Shown here one piece after another: positions 24,085-35,163 of a stretch of 64,000 nucleotides of DNA. A model generated the notes under the pieces. It had not been told where the DNA came from. It saw only the letters and a list, made by a program, of their open reading frames with translations, and ran no database searches. Source of the stretch: Thereva unica (lineage: Eukaryota > Arthropoda > Insecta > Diptera > Therevidae); the NCBI GenBank assembly GCA_949987705.1, contig OX465281.1, positions 241,697,143-241,761,142 on the forward strand. The letters are read 5' to 3'. The translations under genes and the position numbers were made by a program. Each line of letters begins with the position of its first letter. Positions within the stretch are counted from its first letter, which is position 1.

Positions 24085-26830
24085 TTATTGATAACTATTT
24101 TTACACGGTTAACGAACACATTCACACATTTTATAATATTATATTGTTATGGTCAAATTGAATTTTTAAAGTTATATTGGTGGTATTTGTACATAACTAT
24201 GGCGACTTGGTACCAGGGCGCGTCGGTTTTCTTCTCTTTGATTGGGTTATGTGTATGTAACCAATATTTTTTTTTTACTACTGAAGTATGAATGGAATTA
24301 ATTTTTTGTGGAAAAAGTTTGTAATTTGCTAGGTTAGTGTTCATTATTCATTAAACACATGTTTTTTTGTTTCAATTAACTCATCAGTCTTTGTTTTTGA
24401 AGTGTTGAAATTAAATTGTCGCTTGTCCATCTCATGTTTTTTAAAATTTCTTTGATATAAGGGTTGGTTTAGGAGGAGTGATGTAGTGAGGAACCGTTAA
24501 TGGCATAGCAGCGGGCGATGGATCTTGCCCCGAACTTTAGTTGCCGGGGCTTCTCTACCTTGGTAAACAAGCTTCTCGGTCGCCTTGGATGATGAGAGTT
24601 CCCATGGAGGTAAGTGGTGGTGCAGTGATGGAGGTGGTACCTTAGGAGTTCTTCCACTCCACGACCCCCCGACGAGCCAGCCCTTCTCTGGAGGCCCGGG
24701 GTACCGCCGAGGTGTTGCTCTACAACTTTTTTTGAATTATTGTTTTTGTTCAAAATTTTTTTTGTTTTTTTTTGTATGTGTGTCTGAGGTTGGCTTCTTC
24801 GGGCAACCAACCCAAGATGCACATTACAGAGCCAATAACTACCCGTCATGAATCCTACGAGATTATTCTATCTTAAGATTTTATAAATTCATTGCACCGT
24901 TTTTATTAATTTTGTTTTTTTTTTTTTTTTAAATATTCTGGTTCACATAGATTTTATTTAAGTAAATTTTAAGTTTGGCCTAGATTTATTGCTATTCCAC
25001 CCTTCACCGTTTTATCTGGTGTTCGTGTAGTGAGCCCTGAAAGGTCTGTCAGAAAGAAAACATCGTGGTACCAGAGCGGGGTTTTCTTCCAGATCGATTT
25101 TTAATTCAAATTTTTTTCAAGCTCAAGTTTTTTTTTACCTCTTCGCTCAGTCAATATACTTTACATAAGAATTTTGAACATTGTTGATTCCCTTTCAGAT
25201 TGTATTTGGTTTGAGTACATTACATGTGTCTACCTTTGGTTGAAGTACATTTAAGTTATTTACCATAAGCTAGATTACCTGTAATTGGAGTTTGTAACTA
25301 TTAAATGTTACTGAAAACATAGCAGAGAGTAGACGAAGACGATGGGGTCGGCAGACCTTCGAATTTTTCACGGAGTTTTTGAATCAACTTTTTGACAGCT
25401 GTGTGGTTGTTGTTGATTTTTGCCTCCCTTTTGCTAGAAAAAGAAAAAAAGGAAATGGCAGAAAAAATAATTAATATTAAAAGCAACAGTAACAAGCTAA
25501 AGCATTCTAACTTATAGTTTTTTGGAAAAGTTGGCTCTGTGGAATCCCATGCGATTATTCATCGAATTTCAAAAGGAAGTTGACCGTTACAGCCAATTTT
25601 TGTTGGTTGGCCCTTGTGAAACTGGCGATATTAATTTGTTAGACAGTAATACCCCCGGCTGCACCGGCCAAGCTGCGCAAGTTCGAGCAAATTAGTGTAC
25701 TGAACTTCCCCTTTTGCCTGAGCTTCCATGTAGTTTCACATATTTAACTCAGGAAAATAAAGCCTGAATTCGCCCAACAGAACATGAAATTGGTATTGAA
25801 CGTAAAAGCTCGCTCAAAAGAGAATAATCAACTGGCATAATGGAATATCATTCCAGTGAGCTTTTTGCATTTCAAACTTCTGGCGAAAAAGCAACAACGA
25901 TTTCAAGCATGAACTGAACATGCCAGCCGCCGAAGCCATTTATGCAGATTAAATTGAACTTTATTGAACTGAGGCCGTTGAAGCCGGAGGTTTACAGAAG
26001 CAAACAAAAAAAAGCAATTCAAGAGGATTTCTCGCCACAAAGAGTTTTGCTCTCCTCATTTCGTTCATTTACCTCTTTTAACAATTCTTTAAACAGAATT
26101 TAAAAGTGCAGCAACAGCGCCCTCAATTCAGAGCCATCGGAACAATTTTTCCTTTGTGTGAGTGGATGAGTGGTGCTTTTTAAAGTATTTTCAAAAAGTG
26201 CTCCAATTAAATGAGAGATTTTTATTTCATTTGGTAGATTTCTCGAATCGCGAAGCTAAAATCTCTGGAAACTTCATACACGATGAGAAGCGAAATTTCC
26301 CCTTTTTTCTTGCATGAGAAAGTACAGGGACAAAAATTAGATAAATTTGTGTAATTTCTTGCACCTGTGAGAATACTTTTCAATTTTATATTTTTTCCCC
26401 AAAGTTTTAATTTTTTTTTTAAATTTTAATTTCTGAAATTGCACCCCGAAAAATTGCGCCCGGTGCAAGTGCACCATTCGCACCTATGAAAGCGCCGCCC
26501 CTGAGGATGTGTGGTTAAAGGAACGACACGAAGGCATAGCTACCTTCATCATTCTCTCAAAGGCTTCTGAGTCCTCTTCGAGTAGAGGAGCTCACTCGTT
26601 CATGTAAGTGATGATGCACGAATTTAAGGTAGGACCTTCGGAGTATCATCCCACGATCCATTCATCGAGCCAGCTCCCGTCTTGAGGCCCGGAGTACTGC
26701 CTTGCAGCTACTGGGACGACTTGTTTGTTATGACAGGGTTTAGTTCGAATTTTGGTTTTTTTGAAAGGCAAATCTGAGGTTTTCCTTTTGGGGCACCCAG
26801 TCTAATTGTCTGTACACGACTACAAGGCAT
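24085..26830. other. Gene-free stretch holding two copies of an unclassified repeat
   Basis: 24465-24850 and 26510-26830 are diverged copies of one sequence. They share a block like gagccagc-c--cttgaggcccgg-gta, then a T-rich spacer, then tctgaggtt-gc-t-ttgggcaaccca. No ORF in them is convincing. The rest is AT-rich apart from the MITE copy at 25652. Confidence 0.5.
25652..25992 (-). mobile_element. MITE family 'CTTCACCGAC', old copy A
   Basis: Matches the reverse complement of the element at 42794-43154. Shared blocks include agctcgctcaaaaga, ggaatatcattccagtgagc and a terminal ccccggctgcaccgg. The terminal inverted repeats have decayed. Confidence 0.75.
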
Positions 26831-28475
26831 TAGGTTATTTATTTATCAATTAATATTTATTTATTAATTATTATTAATTAATATTTAAGGGTTTTCTTTT
26901 TGTATTTAAAAATGATTTGGGTTTTTGCTTCCTAATATGTAATAGTCATGCTCTATTCCATTAATATATTGCTTTATCTGAACGGAATATGTATAAGTCA
27001 AGTAACCAACGAACACCATGATCCCATCCCTCATGTCCACCACATCCGTCTTGGCTATATCCACCAGCACCTTAATATGGTCCATTGTAATGGTTTTATG
27101 GATGGTTTTATCTTCAATTCAATGCCTGTTGTAGAATCCCCTAATTTAAATTCTTTCAAAAATAATTCGTAAATAATCTCAAAAATATGACCTGTGTTAA
27201 AACTAATAAACTCTTACTATTACCACCCAACACCAGAGAAGTTCATAAATCCCCAAAGTTTTTATCCAAACAGGAAAGAAGGCACGTGCCAAAATTTCGA
27301 ATAAAAACTCTTTAGGTCAAATCACTCAATTTTTATGTTGGGAGTTTCTGTTTGGAAAACTGTTATCGCAAAACGCGTAAAAATTAATTTAAAACAATAA
27401 TAAAGCAATAAAAAGATTTCGGTCATAAAGGTGCAAAGTGAGAGTCTTCTTAGTGGCCACGAGGCAAAAATCATCTTCTAACAACTTTGGCACAATTCGG
27501 CAAACACGGTTAGGAAGTCTACTTACCCCACGGAAGGTGTTGGGTTGATAAGTAGTTAAGAGGGAATCAAAGGCGCGCGTTTTGTCACAAATTTGTTTGT
27601 TTGTTGAAAGATTATGGTGATAATGAGATTCGGCATTGTTACCTTATTTTGTGGGAAAAATATTTTTAGTTTCTCGTTTTGTTTTGAATTCTTTTTTTTG
27701 TATCTCTTTGTTGTGGTATTTTAGTTCAAACCAAATTATTGTGAATTTAGTCAACCAATGTAGACTTTGAGAGTTGTTATCTTCTAAGTTATCTACAATA
27801 AATTTTTACCTACAAATATTATAAATAGATAACCCATACTTTTTAATATAGAACATATTTTAACCTCAGGCGAACTGCTGCAACTACCAATTTGAACAAA
27901 CTGGCCTAACCAAGTTGTAACTATGCCGGCCTTACACTTAAAACAAGCTACTACGAAAAGTATAAAAAGCATCAGGTACGACGACCACGGAAAAGAAAAC
28001 AAGACATTTCTGATGGAACGTTCGCATTCTATATAGAACACACTCTATATGCACAATAGCTATATGATATACCCTTTCTGAGTATAATACTGTCAAGACA
28101 GCCAACCAAGAGATACGACGAACATGAAATGGTCTGCTGTGATAGGTACTATGGTCACCAAATAGATGGCACTGTTCTTAACCTTAATGATGTAACGGCG
28201 GCCCTAGCTTCGTTTTCGAATACACCTTACAGCCACCTTGATTTGGAAGGAGAAAGTTTAACAGAGAGTTTGTGAACCCGTTCAGATCCGGTCTTCTTCA
28301 ACTAAAGGCCTTCGCAAACCCAGATTAGGAATGTGGAGGGCCCTAGGCAGAAGCTGTAGTGGTGATACATTCGTATTACAAACATACACCGAGCTTTCTT
28401 TCCAACCTTTGATACGGCACTTATAGGGAAAAAACGTATTAGTATATGTTGGTCCGTGCCACCTATTTCATAAAA
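26831..28475. other. Gene-free stretch
   Basis: No supported gene. A weak inverted pair (ccaaacaggaa and ttctgtttgg) spans about 27257-27362. Otherwise unassigned AT-rich sequence. Confidence 0.45.
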
Positions 28476-28858
28476 TTGCGCAATCAAGCTTTTTGTTTGT
28501 GTCTTGGGATAAGGCTTTTGAGGTTTGTGTCTTGGGAACCCTTTGCGGTTTTGTGAGCTTTGTGAATTGGAATAGCTGTCCACCTGAGAGCTTTAATTTA
28601 ATTTTTATTGTCTGGTCTGTCTGGTCTGCCTGATTTGTATATCTGGTCTCTCTGTATGGTCTGTCTGCCTCGACTATCTAGTTAAGTTTGAGCTGTGTGT
28701 GTTTTGTGTATAAAATTATTATAAAAATTTACTTGGCTTACCTTCAAAATACAAATTGTATGGGAAACATTATAAATTCACTAAACCGCAAACGCTTGCC
28801 AAGACAAACCGAAGCGTTAGCCCAAGACACAAACGAAAAGCTCGATTGCGCAATAGGT
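28476..28858. repeat. Inverted repeat, ~80-bp arms around a TCTG-rich spacer
   Basis: 28476-28560 and 28783-28858 are imperfect reverse complements; both contain ttgcgcaatc and tttgtgtcttggg in inverted orientation. The spacer has a degenerate tctggtctg tract at about 28610-28670. Likely an old MITE or fold-back element. Confidence 0.7.
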
Positions 28859-29655
28859 ATATTGCTTCGGTAATCACGGCAGGAATACAGCAGAGACTCA
28901 ATGGGTCAAATATGCTTTTCCCTAGATTCTTATAAAACATCTTTGTGAATTTACAGACTTTTCATCATACTACGATTAGATCCTATGCACTATGTGCAAA
29001 CAAAGCGATGAGCCTTTTATAAAATTGAAATATTTATTCACTCATTTTGGCGATCTTAATTCCGCCATTTACATACAGGCCGCTGGCAGGCCATGGCCTG
29101 AAAGTTTTCGCCAAGTATCACCACACGCTCACCGTCTGCTAACTGTATGGGGCCTGCAGTCTAAGAAAACTTACAAAAATCTTTAGGTGTCTGGGCATTT
29201 ATTGTCAATTCGTACATGAAGATCTGAACTTCGATTCACTCTCAAGCCGTGATTTAGGCAAGAATTCACGATATATCCACTTGGAACGGAAAGCAAAGCG
29301 CGAGTTAGACGCGAAAGCCATCCGCACTCGCGTTCGCGCTTGTTCATGGGTGTTCACGGCGCGCCGTGAGTCTGGAGCCACCTTGAAGTTATCATTGAGG
29401 CCATGAACATTTTTGCACTAGAATTAACAATCTCGCGGGAGCTGCTTTTAGGGCACTCCTGCGTTGTTTTGTTTGCACTCCGTAGCAGAAAGTATATTGT
29501 GTTAAACCAACTACGGTTTATAGTATCGTGTTGGAAGTTTCTGATTGCGGCCCTAAAGCTTCTGACATCCTCCACAATAGTTCTCCATCTACGGTTGACG
29601 GCCTCGTAATCTATCTAATTTCTTTTTCTACCTTCGAGCGATACCCAGGTCTCCT
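28859..29655. other. Gene-free stretch
   Basis: No supported gene. Short ORFs on both strands around 29354-29609 lack recognisable motifs. Confidence 0.4.
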
Positions 29656-30381
29656 TGTGTATAATAATAATAATAATAATAAATTTATTGGCAAGGTACA
29701 CAAGATCATACATCTTTTAGAGTACATTTTAAAACAGGTAATCTAACTTAAATTTAAATAAATGTAGTGAGTGGGATAAAGAGGACGGGATAATAGTTAC
29801 AGAAGAAGATATGAAAATAAGTGGATAGAAAATCTAAGAAAAAGAAGAGGAGGAAGAAAGAAAAAGAGATGCTTGCCTTCTGAAAGCCGTGGCTGAGCTC
29901 ATTCTTTGAATCACACAGGGAAGATTGTTCCAAAGTCGAAACGAATGCACAAAGAAGGAGCGACTACCAATTAACGAACAATGAGCTGGAATGAGAAATT
30001 TGGTTAAACGCCAGGATCGAAGAGGACAGAGGAAGTTGAAAAGGTAGGAAGGGCTTTTAGAGGATAGAACCTTATTTAAAAGAACTAAAGCCATGACATC
30101 AATAAAACGAAAGAGGTCCCAACCTAGCAAGGAATTTTGTATACTCGACACATGATCTGACCTTCGCATATGAAAAATGTATCTTAAGCAATCATTGAAA
30201 GCTACTTTAAGGCGCTGTCGGCAGGCTGAATCTAAGGAAATATATACAAGGGAACCAAAGAGGAAATGTGGTACGATGAGGGATTTAACAAGCTTGAGCC
30301 GAACAGCGGTCGACAGAAGACTACCATAAAGCCAAAGCTTTCGCAGTGTCCCATAAATCTTGGAAAGCATAAGTGAGACTT

Positions 30382-30461
30382 CTGTCGCGCAAAACAGAGT
30401 CCGCTGGAGGGCAACTGTTTCCGCCCTATGTCCCATGAGGGATTAAAGGGGCACAAAGAAG
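30382..30461 (+). mobile_element. 80-bp LINE2 stub with 13-bp TSD
   Basis: The 80 bases match the last 80 or so of the LINE2 sequence (gcgcaaaacagagtccgctg ... cacaaagaag). They are flanked by the 13-bp duplication ataagtgagactt at 30369-30381 and 30462-30474. It is a strongly 5'-truncated retrotransposition inside another LINE. Confidence 0.93.
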
Positions 30462-30561
30462 ATAAGTGAGACTTGATTACAGCAAGATAATTTGGAATTA
30501 ATGACAATACCAAGATTATTAACACGCTCAAGAATAGGGAGGGGAATACCATTGAGGCAAG

Positions 30562-30865
30562 TTACACGGCATAACATTTCTTCCATCAACACTTCCAATA
30601 ATTCCAATAAACCGGTTTTATAGGCAAGGGGTCGCGGGGAAGTTTGTTACTTGTGCATCCCAAAAAATTCTCGACTGCACAGAGCAACACACTAACACAA
30701 TCATAATTTCATTCTCGGGGTCAACGAAAATGACTTAAAGTATGTACACAGCTACATAGACAATAGAATTGTTACACGAAAAAATGCAGAACAGTCAGTT
30801 TATCGTGAAATTCGTATAACACGCACAAACCGGTTTGTTACAGCAGAAAGTGTTATGCCGTGTAA
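30562..30865. mobile_element. 304-bp MITE with 4-bp TSD inside the LINE RT frame
   Basis: The ends TTACACGGCATAACA and TGTTATGCCGTGTAA are inverted repeats. Inner copies of aaaccggttt occur near both ends. CAAG flanks both sides (30558-30561 and 30866-30869). Removing the insert and one CAAG makes the LINE frame continuous, reading LNEA-CLNG. A 4-bp TSD would fit Chapaev or Sola-like transposases, but the superfamily is unproven. Confidence 0.9.
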
Positions 30866-32600
30866 CAAGCCTCATTAAGTAGAACAGATGGAATGCTGTC
30901 AGGGGACTGAAAACGACGGCTAAGCAGAAGTACTTGAGATTTTTTAGGATTTAGTTTAAGGAAGTTGATAGAACTCCATTCACTTATTTGGGATAAGGAA
31001 CTATTAAGTTGAGAAATACAGGATTCAATCCGATTCGGAGGACATGAGGTGTATAGTTGGAGATCATCAGCATACAGGTGGAAGGAGCAGTGACGGATTA
31101 TAGAGGGAAGGTCATTAATATACAAAGAGAAAAGGAGAGGGCCAAGAATTGAGCCTTGCGGTACTCCCAAAGGCACGGGAAGGAAAGAGGATAAAGTGCT
31201 ATTATGGCGAACACATTGAAGCCTATTGGTAAGAAGGGAAGAGATAAGCCGAGTAGCAGAAGAAGAAAAGTGGTAGCGCTGACTAAGTTTGGAAAGTAAA
31301 ACTGAGTGCACCACAGAATCGAAAGCCTTAGAAAAATCAAGAAGGACCAATATCGCAAAGTCACCCAGGTCGAGCGCAGAACGAAGATCAGTAGTCACCT
31401 TTAATACAGCAGTCTCACAGCTATGGGATTTACGGAAACCAGATTGGAATTTACAAAGGAAGTTATTGGTTTCAAGATAAGGGAGGACTTGCATAAAGAG
31501 AGTTTTCTCAAAGGCCTTAGCAAGAAATGGAAGAATGCTGATAGGACGAAAATCGGCTAAGTCCGAGGGTGACGACTTTTTTGGTAAGGGGATCACTATG
31601 GCTTTTTTCCAGACCGAAGGAACTTGGGATGTGGTCAGGCAGTAATTGAATATATGCGTGATAGTTTGAACAATTAAAGGGGAGAGGAGTTTAAGAAAAC
31701 GGGGGGAAATTTCATCATAGCCTATGCAATTAGAGGAAATGGAAAACAAAATTTCAAGAACATCCGATGCGCTAATACAACGGAAGATGAAACCATCAGA
31801 ACTAAGTGAATCAAATGAAAAGGAATTAGGATTATAGGAGGATGAAGGATTAGAAGCAGATTGAATAAAGGATGCGTTGAGAACGTTTACATCCATATCA
31901 AAAGGGATAGACGTAGGAGAATGAATGCCAAGCGAACGAATATTAGACCAGAGTTTTTTAGGATTTAGAGTAGGATCAAGTTTGCGGGAATAGAACTCAC
32001 GTTTGGCAGACTTAACCTTAACATTGATGAGGTTACGAAGCTGTTTATAATAAGTAAGGTAACTACGTACCCTAGTTCGGCGATACCGCCTATACATGAA
32101 CTCACGCTGAACTATTAAGTCGCTGATTTCACGAGAAAACCAAGGATTTGGTGACGACGATCTGCGCCTTCTTGTGACTAAGGGAACGCAATGATCGTAA
32201 AGAGATAAGATAAAAGAATTCAAGATGTTGACTTTTGAGTCAACACAGGTTGTATTATAGATAATACTCCAAGGGAAGGAGGAGATTAATTCAGTAAGCG
32301 AGTCTAAATTAATGTTGCTATAATCACGAAATGAAAAAGAAGAAGATAAAGGAGAGGGAGAAAAAGTAAAACGAGTAGAAAGGAATAGTAAGTCATGGTC
32401 GAGAAAGCTAGGAGGAGAGATTTGATTATGTTTTAGAACTGAGTCAGTGGAGGTAACAGTTAGAACATCAAGTAAGGAAGGATTTTGGCAATTCAGAAAG
32501 GTAGGAAGTTGATTCAGATAAGGAGATTTAATTTCAACGGCTATAAATTCAAATAGTGAGCCACTGGACATACCAATGTATGTGTATCTTCTTGACACAA

Positions 32601-33166
32601 AAGTAAGTTCTGCCTACCATGAGTTGATGGGAGCTGCAGAAGTCAACGAAAAGCTCATCGCTGTTGTTATTAACTTGGTTTATGCTTTGATATCCAATTG
32701 TGTCTTCAAGGCCAGTGTTGCTGGGGCTGATCTTTACGTTTAATTTGCCCTTTAAAAACAGTGAAAACCCTCATTCAGTTACATATTAAAATCGACCGTG
32801 ATGTCATCGTCTGCGCCTTCAGTTGTAGAGTAGCATTAGACTACCGTAGTACCTTTTAGTCTGGTCACGGTAATCATCCTCACAGAAACTGATGACCAGT
32901 TAATGCGGGGGACCTAGCTTCCATGGTGAATATTACTCCATCGCTAATCATACGGCTTTCGGTTTTGTTGCTGCCAGATTATAAAAGGACTCCCCGCTTG
33001 GGCAGGTTTAAAAGAACTTTCAATTGAAATCGTTCCTAGAGTTAAATCTCAAGTTGTATTAAATGTATCCGTTTAACAACTTAGATATTAATGAATTCAA
33101 TAACTTATTAAATCGGTGAGTCAATTACCCATATTATTTTCAGAAAAGTAAATCCGACAGTGACAC
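32601..33166. other. Gene-free stretch
   Basis: No supported gene or element boundary. Confidence 0.4.
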
Positions 33167-33215
33167 GCGAGGCCAGGACCGGATCCCGGTTGTAGAGCCG
33201 TTAAAGAAGAAGAAG
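33167..33215 (+). mobile_element. 49-bp RTE LINE 3' stub
   Basis: Identical to the last bases of the RTE LINE at 5479-8227 (gcgaggccaggaccggatcc ... gttaaagaagaag). Truncated to 49 bases. A possible short TSD is gacac on each side. It lies close to the 3' end of the gene at 33407-33970. Confidence 0.85.
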
Positions 33216-33406
33216 ACACAACGAAATGTAACACAGATTCAAATAAATCAGTTTTATTTATTATCGCTGTTATTAAAAAAATAGAATTGTTTGTATATTT
33301 AAACTATAATGTATTATCACCTTATATTCAACAATTAACTCGATTTGAGCTAACTAACATAATCATCAACAATATTTCATAATAAGATAAAATTCTTGTC
33401 CAGTTT

Positions 33407-33970
33407 TCAATAATCCCTGTGTCCTTTGTGCTTTCCGCCACCTTTTCCTCCACTACCATAACCGCCTCCATGCCCATATCCCGGGCCGTATCCGGGTCCG
33501 TGACCATATCCCGGACCATGTCCATATCCGGGTCCATGACCGTATCCAGGCCCATGGCCATATCCGGGTCCATGACCATATCCGGGTCCATGGCCGTATC
33601 CAGGCCCGTATCCTGGTCCATATCCATATTCTCCTTTTCCTCCACCAACGTAGCCACCTCCTTTTCCTCCACCATGTCCTTTTCCACCAGCTCTTCCTCC
33701 ATGAACGTAATAATCCTCATAATAATCACGATCATACCTTGGTCGTCTGTTATGTCCTTGTGGCATGCGATTTCCGTACCTTCCTGGTCTCCATGGCGGA
33801 TAGTGATCCCTGCCTCCATACACATTATTCCTTATCGGTCTCGAAAAATCATGATGTTGATATCTTTCTGCTAGTGCTCCTGGATAGCGCCCTTCATATC
33901 TATGACACCGATTGGTAGGCACCCAAACAAGAACGACCAAAATCGCTATTATACTGGCAAAGACCTTCAT
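33407..33970 (-). CDS. Secreted Gly/Tyr/His/Pro-rich repeat protein (187 aa)
   Basis: The signal peptide is MKVFASIIAILVVLVWVPTNRC (about 1-22). A basic, aromatic segment follows (residues about 23-90, rich in R, Y, H and P, with YDRDYYEDYYVHGG). Next is a Gly/Lys-rich hinge (GGKGHGGGKGGG), then about ten copies of a GYGHGP/GYGP unit, ending in a Gly/Lys/His tail (GGKGGGKHKGHRDY). There is no Cys outside the signal and no RR chitin-binding consensus. The design resembles Gly/Tyr-rich cuticle, silk-glue or eggshell proteins (inference). A TATA box and initiator lie upstream on the minus strand. Poly(A)-type AATAAATAAA is on the minus strand near 33250. The opposite-strand ORF is a codon shadow of the repeats. 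It lacks the LLEVD pro-motif of the other small genes. Confidence 0.88.
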   Translation of the reverse strand: MKVFASIIAILVVLVWVPTNRCHRYEGRYPGALAERYQHHDFSRPIRNNVYGGRDHYPPWRPGRYGNRMPQGHNRRPRYDRDYYEDYYVHGGRAGGKGHGGGKGGGYVGGGKGEYGYGPGYGPGYGHGPGYGHGPGYGHGPGYGHGPGYGHGPGYGHGPGYGPGYGHGGGYGSGGKGGGKHKGHRDY

Positions 33971-34030
33971 ATTGGTATTGCTTTAGCTAGTTGTTTCACT
34001 CAAAGTGAATATCTACTTCAAGTACAAATT

Positions 34031-34038
34031 CTTTTATA
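34031..34038 (-). promoter_or_regulatory. TATA box of the Gly/Tyr repeat protein gene
   Basis: TATAAAAG on the minus strand lies 32 bases before the A (34006) of TTCACTT, an initiator-like sequence. It is about 60 bases upstream of the ATG at 33970. Confidence 0.78.
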
Positions 34039-34257
34039 CTTTTTAGTATGGACTAGTAACTAGCTCAGTAAAATAGCATAGTAAAAAACTTATCTAAAAA
34101 ATGGTGTTAATGTTCTGGTTTTAATTTAGAATGTACTATCTTAGTGGACCGCTCTCAAATACTATCTCTAGTTCGTTGTTTATCTTTATCCAAAATCTGG
34201 GCTTATCTCGATGTAGATAAACACAAAAAATTTGTATTTGTTTTGTGACAATTCAAA

Positions 34258-35163
34258 TTTTTTGACGTGACAACGTCTATTAAAACGATGAACGCCGGCT
34301 GCATGCACGAAAAATGATGACTCATTGTCCCGTTATGTCCCGTTAGTCCCGTTAGTCCCGTTAGTCCCGTAAGTCCCGTAGTAATTTTAATAAAAATTTG
34401 ATTGTAGTAATCTTAAAAATTTGATTAAAATTGTCAAAAATTGTCAACAATAATATTTGTTGTGGATTCTCGATTGTGAAAAAGCGCAGCAATGTGATGT
34501 CAAAGCAGCAGTATTGCGAGTTTCTTCGAACCACCAATCCGGAACAACGGGAGATCATCCTTGAAGTCATTCACCGATTACATGGTTGTGGAGATGGCAT
34601 TTTGGAAGCGCTACAAATTTTCTTCACCGGTCCGGCGGGCTGTGGAAAAACTTACACATTAAAGTGCCTTATGGAAACGTACAACCGATACACTCAGGAG
34701 CACAACTCGATGAACAACGCCTACATTGCCTGTGCAAGCACAGGTAAAGCCGCTGTACCTCTTGGTGGCACTACAGTGCATTCAGCGTTTCGTCTCACAA
34801 CTTCTCGCGTGACAAAACTCTTATCCACAGAAAATTTGCAAGCCTACAGAAACATGTTCGTTGGCGTCAAAGCTGTTTTCGTCGACGTGATCAGCATGTT
34901 AAGTTCAGCCATTCTTCAAAAAATCAATTACCGACTGCAGCAGATTACCGGCTTTTATGACAAACCATTCGGAGGCATCCACGTGATATTATGCGGAGAT
35001 TTCAGACAGCTACCACGGTCTCATGACGTTGTCACGTTAAACTATCGTCCGTAAACCCTCTTTACAGACAACAAATTTTTTTGTGTGCGGGACATTTTGC
35101 GGGACATTTTCACACGCGCGTCCTATCTTAAACCGATTTAATAGACGTTGTCACGTCAAAAAA
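34258..35163 (+). mobile_element. 906-bp element with 27-bp inverted ends carrying a helicase fragment
   Basis: Bases 34258-34284 and 35137-35163 are perfect inverted repeats (ttttttgacgtgacaacgtc plus tattaaa). The repeat contains its own palindrome, GACGT-GACA-ACGTC. Near the left end, 34327-34380 is a tandem run of gtcccgtta-type 9-mers; near the right end cgggacatttt is doubled. The cargo is a PIF1-like helicase fragment, which points to a Helitron-related origin (the Helentron/Helitron2 type also has inverted ends). No TSD is resolved. Confidence 0.75.
34497..35054 (+). pseudogene. PIF1-like helicase fragment with broken Walker B
   Basis: The N-terminal half of a superfamily 1B helicase is readable. 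It contains FFTGPAGCGKTYTLKCLM (Walker A), an IACASTGKAAVPLGGTTVHSAF segment (motif Ia region), AVFVDVISMLSSAIL (motif II) and GGIHVILCGDFRQLP (motif III). In motif II the usual D-E is D-V, so the catalytic Glu is missing. The frame stops soon after motif III (YRP, stop at 35052). Motifs IV to VI and any Rep nuclease are absent. The reading frame is open further upstream, but 34497 is the first Met with helicase-like sequence after it. Helitrons carry such helicases; a host PIF1 gene is unlikely given the inverted repeats around it. Confidence 0.82.

Larger units (their letters stand above)
29660..32600 (-). mobile_element. CR1/Jockey-group LINE, 5'-truncated, hit by two later insertions
   Basis: The minus-strand ORF 32598-30853 begins near the end of an endonuclease domain (PPSFLDHDLLF). 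It then has RT motifs in order: LADFRPISILPFLAKAFEK, FQSGFRKSHS, LLDFSKAFDSV, VPLGVPQGSILGPLLFS and the catalytic YADDLQLY. After a 304-bp MITE (30562-30865) the reading resumes, and 30436-29834 encodes the C-terminal region (CLRYIFHMRRSDHVSS..., SFRLWNNLPCVIQRM). The 3' end is a TTA microsatellite on the minus strand (plus-strand ATA repeats 29661-29690), usual for this group. A LINE2 stub also lies inside (30382-30461). The RT frame is otherwise open over 581 codons, so this copy is not very old. Confidence 0.92.

Noticed and set aside
26990..27110. Gly/His-rich reading (GGYSQDGCGGHEGWDHG) on the minus strand
   Set aside because: Only about 25 codons, preceded by a stop, with no signal peptide or pro-motif; too weak to call a family relic.
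33419..33874. Ser/Ile/Met-rich 151-aa ORF on the plus strand
   Set aside because: It is the codon shadow of the Gly/Tyr repeat gene on the other strand, without signal peptide or promoter.
34431..35054. Host PIF1 helicase gene
   Set aside because: Truncated after motif III, with an altered Walker B, and enclosed by inverted repeats of a mobile element.
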